A DNA stretch of 64,000 bases from Dendrolimus kikuchii (Eukaryota > Arthropoda > Insecta > Lepidoptera > Lasiocampidae), in contig CM034388.1 of the NCBI GenBank assembly GCA_019925095.2, forward strand, positions 2,963,501-3,027,500, in the 5' to 3' direction. Below, piece after piece: positions 46,277-57,896 of the stretch. How positions within the stretch are numbered: position 1 is the first letter of the stretch; every line of letters begins with the position of its first letter. The notes under the pieces were generated by a model. It ran no database searches. It saw only the letters and a list, made by a program, of their open reading frames with translations, and was not told the origin of the DNA. The position numbers and the translations under genes are program-made.

Positions 46277-49240
46277 ATGCCACCGAAGAAAAATAAAGAT
46301 ATTGAAGACTCAGATAGTAATTGTTCAGAAGCTGGTTACAGAGTACGAATTTCATTTAGCGACTTGGAAAAATCAATGACACCGTTCACAGGCGATGATA
46401 CCTACCCTATTACGAATTGGCTGACCGATTTTAATGACACTGCAAATTTAATGGAATGGAATAATCTTGAAAAACTTATTTACGCGAAGAGACTGCTTTC
46501 AGGTACAGCTAAATTATTTTTACGATCGCTAGGCTCTATTACGTCATGGGATACATTAAAAGAATCTTTATTAGAAGAATTTGGTTCGAAATTGAATAGT
46601 GCTAGCATTCACAAGAAATTAGCATCACGCAAAATGAAACCGGATGAGACATATCAACAGTATTTTTTACATATGAAAGAACTGGCGTTGCATGGAAATT
46701 TAGAAGATGAGGCACTTATTGAATATGTTATTGATGGAATTCGTGATTCTGAAATAAATAAGGCCATTCTTTACGGAGCCACTGATATCAAACAATTTAG
46801 AAAGAAACTTGAAGTATATGCACAGATTAAAGAACACAAGATGCAACAAAGACCTATTCAGATGACAACCGGACGTAAAAATCATACCATCAAAAGATGC
46901 TACAATTGTGGTGAAACTGATCATCAATCACCAGCTTGTACTAAAGGTATAAAATGCTTCAAATGTAATGGATATGGACATAAGTCAAAAGAATGCCAAA
47001 GTTCTACAAATAAGACACTGAAAATTCAAGATGAGAAAGTTAGTACAGATGTTGTTAAGCCATATAAAGAAGCGAAAATTAACGGAGTTACAGTTAAAAC
47101 CTTTATTGATACTGGAAGCGATGCAAATTTGATTTGTGAGAGTTATTACAAACAAAATTTTCTCGAGAATAATGATTATAATATTAAAGATACTCTCAAA
47201 TTATCAGGAATAGCCGAGTACGAAGTTTGCACGAAGGGATCTTTTATGGCAAAAGTTGAAATCGACAACGTTCATTTTGAAACCTTGATGCATGTTATCG
47301 ACGATGATGTAATACCTGTTAATGTCATACTTGGAAACCCGATATTAAAAGACGTTGAAATTATTTTCTCTGCCGACGGGATCTCTGTAAAAAGAATATT
47401 ACACCTTACACAAATTAATGACTACGAAGAAGAATTTGATGAGAAATATGATATCAAGAAGCTGAAATATAAAGACAAGATTAAACATTTATTGGATAAT
47501 TACGATAACTTGAAGACTAGAAAGAAGGAATCAAATGTTAAATTGAAAATCATACTTACTGATGAAGATCCTATACACCAGACTCCACGAAGGCTGTCAC
47601 CTCTAGAAAAGGACATAGTTAATAAACAGATACAAGGATGGTTAGATCAAGAAGTAATTAAACCTAGTAAATCGGAATATGCAAGCCCTATCGTGTTAGC
47701 GAAAAAGAAAAATGGAAGCTACAGATTATGTATAGATTTTAGAAAGCTAAATAAGAAGATTATAAAGGAAAGATATCCACTTCCACTCATCGAGGATCAA
47801 GTAGACAAATTGAAAGAAGCAATACTATTTACATCACTTGACTTGAAGAATGGTTTTTTACATGTTGATGTCTGCGAGGATAGTCAAAAATACACTTCAT
47901 TTGTTACTCCACAAGGGCAATATGAATTTAAGAAAATGCCGTTTGGTTTATGCACCGCACCATCTGTATTCCAACGCTTTATCAATGATATCTTTCAAGA
48001 TTTAATGTCAGAGGGCACTGTTCTTGCCTATTTAGATGATTTGATTATACCATCTAGGACAGAAGAAGAAGGATTTGTTAAACTAGAGAAAGTACTTCGA
48101 AAAGCTGAAGAGTTTGGCTTACAATTTAATTGGGCGAAATGTCATTTCTTACAGAACGAGATAAATTATTTAGGTTACATAATTCGTGATAATCAGATAA
48201 GACCTTCCAAGGAAAAGATACATGCTGTTGCAAAATTTAAAAAGCCTCATAATATCAAATCATTACGATCATTTTTAGGACTGACTGGCTATTTTAGAAA
48301 ATTTGTTAAGAACTACTCAATAATAGCAAAGCCACTAACAGAATTATTGAAGACTAATGTTATGTTTAACTTTGATCTAAAGTGTGAGAGAGCTTTCGAA
48401 GAATTGAAACATATTTTATGTTCCTCACCAGTTTTACGAATTTACAACCCTAATTTTGAGACAGAGTTACATACAGACGCAAGTATAGACGGATATGGAG
48501 CTGTTTTATTGCAAAGGAATCCACACGACAATCAGCTACACCCTGTTCACTATATGAGCAAAAAGACTACTCCTGCTGAGAAGAAATACCATAGTTACTA
48601 CTTAGAAATTTTAGCTATTGTAGAAGCTGTCAAGAAATTCAGAGTTTACTTACTTGGAGTCCGCTTTAAAATTGTGACTGACTGCTCAGCCCTAACTATG
48701 ACGTTACAGAAAAAAGACTTACCTCCGAGAGTTGCTCGATGGGCACTCCTTCTTGAAGAATTTGACTATAAGATAGAACACCGATCTGGAACCCAAATGA
48801 GACACGTAGACGCTTTGAGCAGAAATCCTGTTAGTCTAATACTTACCGAAACTACAGCACGTCTGAAGAGAGCTCAAGATGATGACCTGAAGATAAAACT
48901 ATTAAAGAAAATTTTAGAAAAAGAGTCATATGAAAATTTTATTCTGGAGAATGGAGTTTTATGTAAAGCTAAAGATGGAACTAAACTGATTGTTGTACCT
49001 AAAAAGATGCAGAATGAAATAATAAGAAAATGTCATGAAAAGGGTCATTTTGGAATTTTGAAAACTGAGGAATTAATTAATAGAGATTACTACATAGATA
49101 ATTGTAAAGAAAAATTTGAAATTCAACGATTAGAACTTATAGAAAGGCGAGGCAAAATATTCAGAAAATTCAGGAAGAAAATAGGAAAGTTTATAACAAA
49201 AAGAGAACACAAGCTATACAGTACGAAATTGGAGATTTAG
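46277..49240 (+). pseudogene. Gypsy gag-pol fusion (gag, protease, RT, RNase H, broken integrase)
   Basis: 987 codons in one frame, from ATG in a MPPKKNK start. Gag capsid at ~30-200; two CCHC knuckles (CYNCGETDHQSPAC, CFKCNGYGHKSKEC) at ~214-245; protease DTGSD near 283; reverse transcriptase with YASPIVLAKKKNGSYRLCID, TSLDLKNGF and YLDD near 590; RNase H with HTDASIDGYGAVL and a DxS segment; then the integrase zinc-finger start (KCHEKGHFG). At about 49118 the DDE core is missing and the frame shifts, ending in 40 non-native residues. It makes proteins for packaging and copying but no integrase catalytic core. Confidence 0.88.
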
Positions 49241-49461
49241 TTGCGATTAAGAGAACACAATTTGTACAAGGATATAAGTTAAACCCGAAATATTTAGGAC
49301 CATATAAAATTATAGAGAAGAAGAAAAATGACAGATACGTTGTAAGGAAAATTGGCAATGGTGAAGGACCTATGAATACCACCAGTTCAGCAGATTTGAT
49401 GAAACCCTGGTCCAATGGCGATGAAGATGAAGTATCACATTCATCTGGGTCAGATGAATAA
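49133..49461 (+). pseudogene. Gypsy integrase C-terminal remnant (out of frame)
   Basis: In the next frame: ARQNIQKIQEENRKVYNKK, YEIGDLVAIKRTQF, GYKLNPKYLGPYKI and an acidic end before TAA. This is the normal end of Pol, separated from gag-pol by the integrase deletion. Confidence 0.8.
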
Positions 49462-49511
49462 TGCAGGATAGCCGTGTGGGATTCGAAGACGCATTCCGAC
49501 TCGGTAGCCAG

Positions 49512-49633
49512 GCCACACATTATGTTTTTTAAATTTATAAACCTGATATTGTAAATGTCAGTGTCAAAATAGAGTGAGAAGAGGTAGTCTATGAATAAAC
49601 GATGTAAGACTGTTCTAAGGAAGTTTGTTTTGC
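49512..49633 (+). repeat. 3' LTR, truncated
   Basis: 121 of 122 bases identical to 45853-45974; stops where RTE sequence begins. Confidence 0.85.
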
Positions 49634-50058
49634 CGAACGCGGTCCGCGAGCGTCACTCCGCAGATTTTGCGCAGTGCTCGCATCTCAACGGCGTTTACTT
49701 CACTTTCATGCTCTCTCTTCCATACCCAACTCTCGCATCCATACGTGAGCGTAGGTACCAGCACCGCGTTGTGTATGGCGAGCTGGGCCTTCTGGCTGAG
49801 GTTCTTAGCGCCTAGAAGTTTACCTAACGCTCCATTCAAACTATTCCCCAAATTCACTCTTCTTTCTATATCAGCGGTGTACCTTCCATCCCTGCTAAAA
49901 GCACCTCCAAGATATACAAACTCATTCACTTGCTCTAGCATAACATCATCGACCATTATCCTTGCATTCGTTCTGGTTTCTTCTCTTTCAAACACCATAA
50001 CCTTTGTTTTCTTCGCATTCAAATGTAAGCCTCTCGCCTGACAGTCATCTTTCATCAT
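49634..50058 (-). mobile_element. RTE LINE reverse transcriptase C-terminal fragment
   Basis: GLHLNAKKTKVMVFEREE, EFVYLGGAFSRDGRYTADIE, NLSQKAQLAIHNAVLVPTL and EVNAVEMRALRKICGVTLAD in one open minus frame, cut at the LTR junction. This is the part that the deleted RTE at 29373 lacks. Confidence 0.85.
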
Positions 50059-50154
50059 TGTGACTAGTGTTTGCAGTATATTAAATATGTTTGTTTATGA
50101 TATATCTAATAATGTGCACCACCTACATCGCCAGATTAGGTTAAATTATTCGTT

Positions 50155-50290
50155 AAGTTAGGTTCCCTGGAAGAGATTGCTTATAAGCGATAAGGTCGGC
50201 TAATGTTTCTACCATGTCAATATTGTAATTGTGTATTTTTGAATTTGTATATTTGGTGAGCAATAAAGTGTTATCTATCTATCTATCTAA
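50155..50290 (+). mobile_element. LINE 3' tail with (TCTA)n
   Basis: GGTTCCCTGGAAGAGATTGC block, AGCGAT stem, AATAAAGTGTTATC and TCTA repeats. Confidence 0.75.
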
Positions 50291-50398
50291 AAATGCTTAT
50301 GATTCGTTTTTGGTATATACAAGTAACAAATGAGTTCGTCCTAACAAAATAAAAACAGGGGTTAGGAAATGTTCTTCGCGATTTCTTCTATATTTTTT

Positions 50399-51285
50399 TT
50401 TGTAGCGCCGGGTTTACCTGTCTTTGTTCAAGACAGGGTTAATTTCTTCCATATTCAACTAGTATTATTTACTTAAAACTAGTAATACATAGTAAAAATC
50501 TTTAACAACATTATCATTGTAGTTAATATAGATAAAGCCTAACACAAACGTGTTGCGCATTTTTCACGGTATAATATAAATAATCAGAGCGTGAATAATA
50601 ACAGAAAGTGCCGTAGGAAACAACTATAATCCGATAATATTGCGGCGAGTGATTGTGGAACGATCTAGCTGGTTTAAGAAGTTACAGAAAAATGTAGAAG
50701 ATTCTTGAAGAAAAAGACAAGGACACATACATTTTAGAAAGGGATAGATGATGAACAAAAGAATAACGAAATGAAGATCGAAATTCTAGAATAGAAGCTT
50801 CAAGAAGGAAAGGATAGAGATATATAGATGTTTAGTAAGGGAGAAACAGTAAATAAACAAAAAGATTAAAATTACGGGTTCCAGAAGATTCTCCCGGGTA
50901 TATAAGCAACGTAAGGCGCGCCTACGGGGTAGTTCAGTTGCATTTGCAGACAGCAAAACAACAAGTGCGATACGAGAGAGTTGGATGAAGAGTTAAGTAG
51001 AAGACAGTGACGAGTTTAGTGGGAAGTTTAAGTTTAGTGGCGAGTTTAGTGGGCAGTTCAGTGACGGAGGCGTTTAGCGTAGTTTAAGAGGAGATCCAGA
51101 ATCGAGCTACGCGGGGTAAATTCGGAGGTGAGCACTGCAGTAGCAGGAGGTGGTCTACGCAGTGTCGGCGACGGTATTAGGAGTGAGACATCTCATCGTC
51201 GGGGCAGAGCGTCGTTAGTTGTACTTTAAGTGGCAACCCTGCAGAGAAGAATCACGTCTTATACATTGTAGTCTGAAATAGCACA
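50399..51285 (+). mobile_element. LTR-like segment (possible solo LTR)
   Basis: TGTAGCGCCGGG start, a TATATAAG box at 50899-50906, and an initiator-like TTCAGTTGC about 35 bp downstream. A GAGTTTAGTGG-rich leader repeated three times (51010-51060) follows. There are no coding parts and no second copy in the window; the right end is approximate. Confidence 0.45.
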
Positions 51286-51300
51286 TACATACATACATTT

Positions 51301-51611
51301 ATCTGTGCAGGAACGGAGAAAGAATACAATTTCCTGCGGCCTGGCGGCCTGTCGTAAGAGGCGACAAAACAACCCACAGTCAGGTGGTAGGGCATTTGTC
51401 CGACTGGATGGCTACCATCCCTGGTCTAAAGTATGTCGCCATAACAACCTTGAGTTGTGTTCCGGCATTGGTGACCAGGTTCCAGTCTCCCTTAAGAGAG
51501 CAGCATGCTCATTTGTAGCACCTTTGATGTTGCAAATGTCTATAGGCGATAGTAACCGCTTTCCAACAAGTGGGCCGTCTGCTGTCTGCTGAACTTCTTC
51601 AATAAAAAAAA
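51301..51611 (+). repeat. SINE-A full-length copy
   Basis: Complete plus-strand copy, inserted after an ACAT-repeat stretch. Confidence 0.88.
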
Positions 51612-51629
51612 ACCTAGTCTACTTTTTAT

Positions 51630-51810
51630 TGCGGAAAAATGTGCGGTTCCCGTGGAATAAAATTAACGCAAACGAAGCCACGGGCAAAAGCTAGCGTTAA
51701 TAACATTTGTTCCAAGTAGTGCTATCTATTATTGTACTATTGTAGTATTTGCGGGTAGTTATGTTTCCTAATCGGATATAAAAGCTAGCGGGTGAAGCGA
51801 CGAAATATCA
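51630..51810. mobile_element. Helitron 3'-end fragments
   Basis: CCACGGGCAAAAGCTAGCG near 51690 and AAAGCTAGCGGGTGAAGCGACG near 51785 are typical Helitron termini in opposite orientation. Confidence 0.45.
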
Positions 51811-51939
51811 TTGTCTCTTCGACTTTGGGCAAGGAAGCACATGTCAAAGTAGCTCTCTAGGGTGGCTAATAACATACGATAATCATAACTCAATATCGGA
51901 AGTTAAATCAAATAGTCCCCAAGTTCTATGCATTTTGCT

Positions 51940-52237
51940 TTTTTATTGCATGAGTTCAACAGATAGGCAGACGGCCCACCTCATGGAAAGCGGTTACCGT
52001 CGCCTATGGGCATTTGTAACACCACATGCGCTACCAATGTGCTGCCGCTCTCTAAAGGGAGACTTAACCTGGCCAGTAATGCCGGTACACAACTCAAGGT
52101 TTTTATGGCGGCATACTCTAGACCAGGGGTTGTAGCCACCCAGACAGGTAAATACCCTACCACTTAGCTGTGGGTTGTTTTATCGTCTCTTACGACGGGC
52201 CCGGCCGTAGGAAATTCTTCGTTCCTGCACTGATAAA
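51940..52237 (-). repeat. SINE-A copy, diverged
   Basis: Near full-length minus-strand copy. Confidence 0.8.
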
Positions 52238-52299
52238 TTCTATAAATGTATGGTAGGTATTTGCTGTATAAATCCCCCACTAACACAAGTCTATCATAA

Positions 52300-52352
52300 A
52301 GTAGACGACGGTAACCATTTTCCATCAGTCTGCTGGATTGCAGCAATAAAAC
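52300..52352 (+). repeat. SINE-A 3' fragment
   Basis: Plus-strand remnant of GGTAACCGCTTTCCATC to GCAATAAAA, again opposite to its neighbour. Confidence 0.6.
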
Positions 52353-52699
52353 AGTTAAGTATTTGTTCAGACAATTGTCTGTTTTAGCATTCTACTTACG
52401 TCCTAATACGGTAAACCAATCAATAACCTGTTCCAAAGCGGCTTTCAACCTACCTATGATATCTATCAACAAACATTCCCTCGTGTCACCCTTTGTTTTA
52501 CCTAATGTATTTGTGATTTATGAAAGGCCTTGAATCGATTGGTTGGTTGAAGAAATTGGAATAATCGGTCAAAGATAAATGATTGATTCCTACAAAATTG
52601 TGACAAGTACGTATTATATAAACATTTGTATTGGTGACAGTTTTTCAATTAGATTAATTGAAAAGCTTTCATCCAATTCATGGCCCATTGATTTTTCCT

Positions 52700-53045
52700 T
52701 CTTTTTTTTGACAAGGCGAAATTCACTTACGGACGTCTCACCATGTGGGGATCACCATGAGGGTGAGTGGAGACTCGCTAGACTGTTGCCGGGATACCTT
52801 AAGACTCCTCGTGTTATTTCCAGTCGTCTATAGTCAGGGTCCCGGAAGTGGCTATCGCCTGCCCGCATGAGTCCTGGCAGGCGCTGGCCGAGTCGGTCTA
52901 GTCCATTGTTACCGCAGGGCGTAAAGCACCTCGCCAGAATGGGGGGCGCGGAACAACTTCGCAGCCTCATCCAGCGGCCTTAAGTGCGAGCAGAGGCTCG
53001 CACTTAACAATATTAGAGTGAGATCCCAGTCACCCCAGATTTACG
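52700..53045. repeat. GC-rich repeat-like block with 12-bp stem-loop
   Basis: A sharp GC rise without an open frame. TTAAGTGCGAGC (52980-52991), a 4-nt AGAG loop and GCTCGCACTTAA (52996-53007) form a perfect hairpin. Probably the non-coding end of a LINE. Confidence 0.4.
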
Positions 53046-53515
53046 TGATTTTAAGAAAGATGAAATTTTTAGGATCGGTAGTCTAACATAAACTTAGAAA
53101 GGAATGGATACTCGCTAAGCTGAAAGCGGGGCCGTTTTTCAGGTAGCAAATATCAAAAGTGGAAAAAAACCATACTAACTTAAGTCAAAGTAGCAAGGCT
53201 AGTTTTTACATATGTCATATATGATATTGTTATAAACAAAAGATATACAGTTGCCAGACACTTCTTGTGCGCCATAACTTTTGAGACACTTTTTAATAAA
53301 ATGTGAAAACTTACGTCATTTTAGTAAGGTTGAATTTTATATATATTATCAAGTATAATATTTTAAAATATTTTCCAATGAGCTAGACAAATCTGACGAA
53401 CCAAACATCTTCCTAGACTCGTTAAAGAGTTTCGCTCCATGAGGAAGCGCGAGAGCTATGTTGATGGATAGAGACCTTATTAATTGCTTGGACTATATTG
53501 ATTTTATTCAATTCT
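53046..53515. other. AT-rich stretch, no gene seen
   Basis: No exon or shared repeat recognised. Confidence 0.4.
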
Positions 53516-53519
53516 TCGA

Positions 53520-53815
53520 ATTATTGGGCCCCAGGGGCCTGGAGCTCATCACCTCTATCGAGACCTCTCAACGCGTTTAATTGAGGTCTCGCGTGACCAA
53601 AAGACTGACTTGCACCTAGGGCAACGAATTAGCATTGCCATCCAACGCGGAAATGCTGCCAGCATTTTGGGCACGCTCCCCGCCGACAGCGATTTGGTGT
53701 CAATTTTTTATTTATAGGTTTATGTTATTTTGTAAGTATAGCTTTATTTATAGTTTAGTCTAGTTTATTTATTTTTAACCTTTAGTTTTATTCTTCGGTA
53801 ATTTTCAAAACGACC
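53520..53815 (+). mobile_element. LINE 3' end, VETLGPWGP-type family
   Basis: A PRGLELITS stretch, then LGQRISIAIQRGNAAS and ILGTLPADSDLVSIFYL before TAG, followed by an AT-rich UTR as at 6990. Confidence 0.65.
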
Positions 53816-53821
53816 GGTAAA

Positions 53822-54113
53822 ATCCGTGCAGGAACGGAGAAAGAATACAATTTCCTGCGGCCAGGCGGCCTGTCGTAAGAGGCGACAAAACAACCCACAG
53901 CCAGGTGGTAGGGCGTTTGACTGACTAAATGGCTACCACCCCTGGTCTAGAGTATGCCGTCATAACAACCTTGAGTTGAGTTCCGGCATTAGTGACCAGC
54001 TTCCAGTCTCCGTTAAGAGAGCAGCAGCGCATTTTTAACCCCTTTGGTGTTGCAAATGTCCATAGACGACGGTAACCGTTTTTCATCTGCCTGTCTGCTG
54101 AATAAAAAAAAAA
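53822..54113 (+). repeat. SINE-A copy
   Basis: Near full-length plus-strand copy with a small deletion before the tail. Confidence 0.85.
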
Positions 54114-54489
54114 TATTTTTTTTTACAAATTATGGAGAGATTCAAATTAACGAGTTTCACATTTCACAAGTTTATCTTGTAAATTAAATTAGGTATATTT
54201 TTTACTGTTGTCAAAGGGACTCACCCGGCATCTATAGACTGCCCTAGATATTAATGGCATATTTGTATACCTAGGGCGTATCATGACATAAACGCACGTA
54301 GGGCCGGAACAAATCAATAATTCGTTATTAATTCAGATGAATATCGAGTGACCCTGCCAATATCGTGCTTCTATATCATCGATAATTTCAATATTTTTAG
54401 CTTATATAATAGAAACTCAAGTAACGGAACGTCAGTCTGACATTGTATTAATATTATAAATAAGTAAGCATCATTCATCTTTCTTCAAT

Positions 54490-54993
54490 AATTCTTTTAC
54501 TGTACAGGCTATTCGACTCTGGAATGAGCTACCTGTTACTGTTAGGCAAGCTAAATCACTAACAATATTTAAGAACATGACAAAAAAGCATTACCTACAA
54601 CATAGTGATATTTGATATTTTTACGTATATTTATGTATATGTATATATATATTTATGTATGTGATATGTATATATTTATGTATGTGATATCAATAGGTGT
54701 ATTTATATGTGTCTATTAAGTATAATTCTTACTTATATAATATTTCACATACTTATATGTTTATAAATAAATAAAATATATGTAAGTAACTGCATAACCT
54801 CTAATATTTATTTATACCAACCACCTTTGCCAATACTATCTGTTTTATTCCTGCCACGGGTTGTCTGGAAGAGATCGCTTCTTAGCGATAAGACCGCCCA
54901 TTGTGCACATTTAGAATATTTTTAGGCTATAAGATTTTTTGTTTTCTGTAATGGTGTACAATAAAGTGTTATCTATCTATCTATCTATCTAAG
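54490..54993 (+). mobile_element. 5'-truncated LINE, same family as 25140-27270
   Basis: Encodes AIRLWNELPVTVRQAKSLTI and FKNMTKKHYL before TGA, like the end of the longer copy. The 3' UTR has CTGGAAGAGATCGC and AATAAAGTGTTATC plus TCTA units. Confidence 0.82.
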
Positions 54994-55125
54994 TAAGTTT
55001 AGGGGGATGTTTGTTAATGTATAACGAAAAAAATTGAGCGAAATTTAATGAAAATTTATTATAATATCTTACATTATACATTATGTTCCTGCTTTCACCT
55101 CTGTTAATATTAGTGACTGTGACGA

Positions 55126-55427
55126 TTGCGCTGGATCGACTGGGCGTAACTATGTTCTAAATCTCAGCCTTTCCAACACAAACAAAAGCGCAGGGAGGAG
55201 GGGGTTTTTAGTGGGTATTGGGGTTGCTCGCTCGTGCAGCAACACTCGGAGTCTTCCACACTATTCTGTGACGTAGATCGCGGACGGAGCACCGCCAAGA
55301 GCATACTATTGCTGCAGTGTTATCGCCCCCGACCGACGCGTGTCGTTCCCCTAGCAACGACCCAGTTTGTGCGTAAATCGGTTAAGCATTTTCCCTCGCC
55401 TCAAAACAAAAAAACAACAAAAAAATT
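55126..55427 (+). mobile_element. R1-clade LINE 3' fragment with 13-bp target duplication
   Basis: Flanked by GTGACTGTGACGA at 55113-55125 and 55428-55440; closely matches 15982-16246 and shares TTGCGCTGGATCG with 34196. Confidence 0.85.
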
Positions 55428-55655
55428 GTGACTGTGACGAAGTGCTACTTACTTATAGCGTTAAATATAGCACCATTAACAATTATCTATATTAGTGCTT
55501 ATATATTTGTTGTAATAATAAGTAATAAGCTATGAAAAGAAAATTATTTGTTATGACATTGTACATAATCTATATATTAATACGTGAAGCAAAAACTTTG
55601 TACCCCTTTTTACGAAAATTGCGCGGACGGAGGAGTATGAAATTTCGCACACTTA

Positions 55656-56047
55656 TCTTAATATATATAAATCTCGTGTCACAATGTTTGTCCTCAATGG
55701 ACTCCTAAACTACTTGACCGATTTTAATCAAATTTTCACACCGTGTGCAGTTTGATCCGACTTGAAAGATAGGATAGGTTACATTTGGACCCGGTAGGTG
55801 GCGCTGCAATCGGGTTCTAAGTTTTATTTCTTCAGGGCAGAACAACGTCTGCCGGGACAGCTATCTTAATATATATAAATCTCGTGTCACAATGTTTGTC
55901 CTCAATGGACTCCTAAACTACTTGACCGATTTTAATCAAATTTTCACACCGTGTGCAGTTTGATCCGACTTGAAAGATAGGATAGGTTACATTTGGACCC
56001 GGTAGGTGGCGCTGCAATCGGGTTCTAAGTTTTATTTCTTCAGGGCA
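55656..56047 (+). mobile_element. Head-to-tail Helitron dimer
   Basis: Unit 1 (55656-55863) runs from TCTTAATATATATAAATC to TCTGCCGGGACAGCTA. Unit 2 starts at once at 55864 and repeats it exactly for 184 bp, stopping at 56047 before the 3' terminus. Period 208 bp. Confidence 0.8.
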
Positions 56048-56279
56048 CACTACCATGTATATAGAGAAGAAGCGACGAATGAATATTTTTTTTTTATTAT
56101 GCATAAAATACATTAAATCAACAATAAAAATATTACACACACTACCATGTATTTGGAACACACACACTCACATATATACTCTTTCGTTTCTTGATGCCTT
56201 GGCGAAGTCTGTGGTTATAGAAGTATAGTCTTTAACAACAAATTATTGTGGTCGAATTTCGACCACGGGCGACCACTAG
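56048..56279 (+). mobile_element. Helitron 3' part with strong terminal hairpin
   Basis: Ends with GTGGTCGAATTTCGACCAC (56248-56266), 9 nt, then CTAG (56276-56279) and host T. Related, decayed sequence lies at 17870-18115. Confidence 0.7.
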
Positions 56280-56310
56280 TAATTATAAAGGTCTTAAATT
56301 ATATATATAC

Positions 56311-56560
56311 TAGCGGCCCCGGCAGACGTTGTCCTGCTCTGAAAAAATAAAAATCTAGGACCCGATCCCAGCGCCTGTACCGGTTCCAATTGTGGATTTA
56401 AATGATCCGGGGACCCACCCACCCACTCAAACACTCAAAAACAAAATCACCAAAATCGGTCCAGGTGATTAGGAGGATTCTAGAATCCGATCGCAGCGCC
56501 ACCTACCGGTTCGAATCTAAAGATGAATCTAAGATGAAGGCAGCATTCTGAACAGTTCGT
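56311..56560 (-). mobile_element. Helitron 3'-end fragment (minus)
   Basis: CTAGCGGCCCCGGCAGACG start (reverse of a 3' end), then CCGATCCCAGCGCC twice, as at 21561. Confidence 0.6.
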
Positions 56561-56859
56561 GGGAACACTCCTTGTTATACAGTCAGTAGAATACGCAGAG
56601 AGACACGAATTTTCTCCGAAGGCTAAGCGTCTCTAAGCCGTCTGTGCTAAGCGGCTCGACGTTGAATTCAGGGAATTAAGCTGATAGCCTGGTGCTCCAG
56701 CCTCCAGGTGTGAGCAGTACTCCATATACGGCCATATTATTTGAAAAGGGGTTTACATGAATCCAGAAAATGTTAGCCATACATAGCACGTAGACATTTC
56801 TTTGAACCTTAAATACTTTATCTACATTATTATAAAGTTTGGAAAATCAGTACTATATA

Positions 56860-56940
56860 AAAGCTAAGAAATACTAAATCACTTGCCATATTTAAAAAAT
56901 CTATCAAAATCCATTACCTTAGTTTATATTACAATATATA
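56860..56940 (+). mobile_element. LINE C-terminal relic
   Basis: KARNTKSLAIFKKSIK and HYLSLYYNI match the end of the LINE protein at 25466. Confidence 0.55.
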
Positions 56941-57059
56941 TTTTTCCATTCTTCTTAACTTTGCTGTTTACTGTCCACATTGTATTGTTCTTCTTTTTTA
57001 ATTTACTTCTTTTATTTATAATAAAACTTTAATACATTTATTGTAACAACCAAAATTAT

Positions 57060-57620
57060 TTTAAAAATTCACTTACCGGGAACGTTCCCAAAAGGCTGGC
57101 GGCGTTACCACGCTGAATAGCAATGCTTACTTACCCTTTGAGCAAAATACACGCCAGCCTTTTGGTCGCGTGAGAGGTCTACTAAGCGCTCGGCAACATC
57201 TCGATAAAGTTTTAGAGCGTTAGGACCCCACGGACCCAGAGTTTCCACCCCAAACGCCGCAAATGTGTAACTATTGCCGATAGCGGCGTACTTGCGGCGC
57301 TTGAGGGCCTCCTGTTCGGCTGCAGCAGAACCGGCGGTAGCGGACGTACTTCTTTTTAATTTAATTATATCTAGACATAACATATAACATATCTTTCTTT
57401 CTTTCTTACATAAGTTGTTAAAAGTATCCTCTCAGTCAGGTTGCCTGTAAGAGATCGCTTAAAGCTTTTTGTTTTGCCGTTAAATTATTGTAATTATTCA
57501 TTCTGTAATTGTTTAATTGGTGAACAATAAAGTGTTTTCTATTCTATTCTGTATAGTCCTCACCGATTTCGGTAACGGCAATCTCTCGAATGTCTTTATT
57601 GCGCCGCCTGTGCGCCCTAA
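57060..57620 (-). mobile_element. LINE C-terminal region, frameshifted, with a plus-strand LINE tail inside
   Basis: Minus frame: FAAFGVETLGPWGPNALKLY, KAGVYFAQRVS, a shift, then IAIQRGNAASLLGTFP. At 57550-57620 GLVSHIRAHRRRNKDI resembles a C2H2-bearing LINE C-terminus. A plus-strand GGTTGCCTGTAAGAGATCGC tail with AATAAAGTG (57436-57550) interrupts. Confidence 0.6.
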
Positions 57621-57775
57621 TGTGGCTGACTAGACCGAATTTGTTTTTAAAGTACTTGGCCAGCGGCGTTGTACGTAAAGCTATAGAAGGGCTGGGGTCG
57701 AAAATCAGTAACAAAGATCCTCACAAACTTCCTCATAATATTAATAGAACTGGTTGGAATTTTAGGACATAAACA

Positions 57776-57896
57776 ATGGAAGACGGCAGTGAGGTTATCG
57801 AGGAGACTGTTAAGAAAGTGTCTAGCCGGGTGGCTCAGCGGGCACCTAGGAGGACCTTCGATTTGGATAGAAAGCCATTCGACAAACTCGGCCAAG
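57776..57896 (+). CDS. Unknown gene exon 1
   Basis: Forty codons plus one base, MEDGSEVIEETVKK to FDKLGQ, donor AAG|GTAACA. Confidence 0.7.

Larger units (their letters stand above)
45853..49633 (+). mobile_element. Ty3/gypsy retrotransposon, integrase core deleted
   Basis: LTR-like direct repeats at 45853-45974 and 49512-49633 differ at one of 122 positions, so the insertion is young. The inner part runs: leader with primer-site-like TGGAGGCTCGTGCCAGGA at 46003, fused gag-pol, integrase C-terminal piece. Both outer ends look incomplete: the 5' LTR may lack its first bases, and the 3' LTR lacks the last ~28 bp seen in the 5' one. Confidence 0.85.

Noticed and set aside
57590..57772. 60-codon plus frame just upstream of the unknown gene
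   Set aside because: It overlaps the minus-strand LINE fragment and has no splice or similarity support as an upstream exon.
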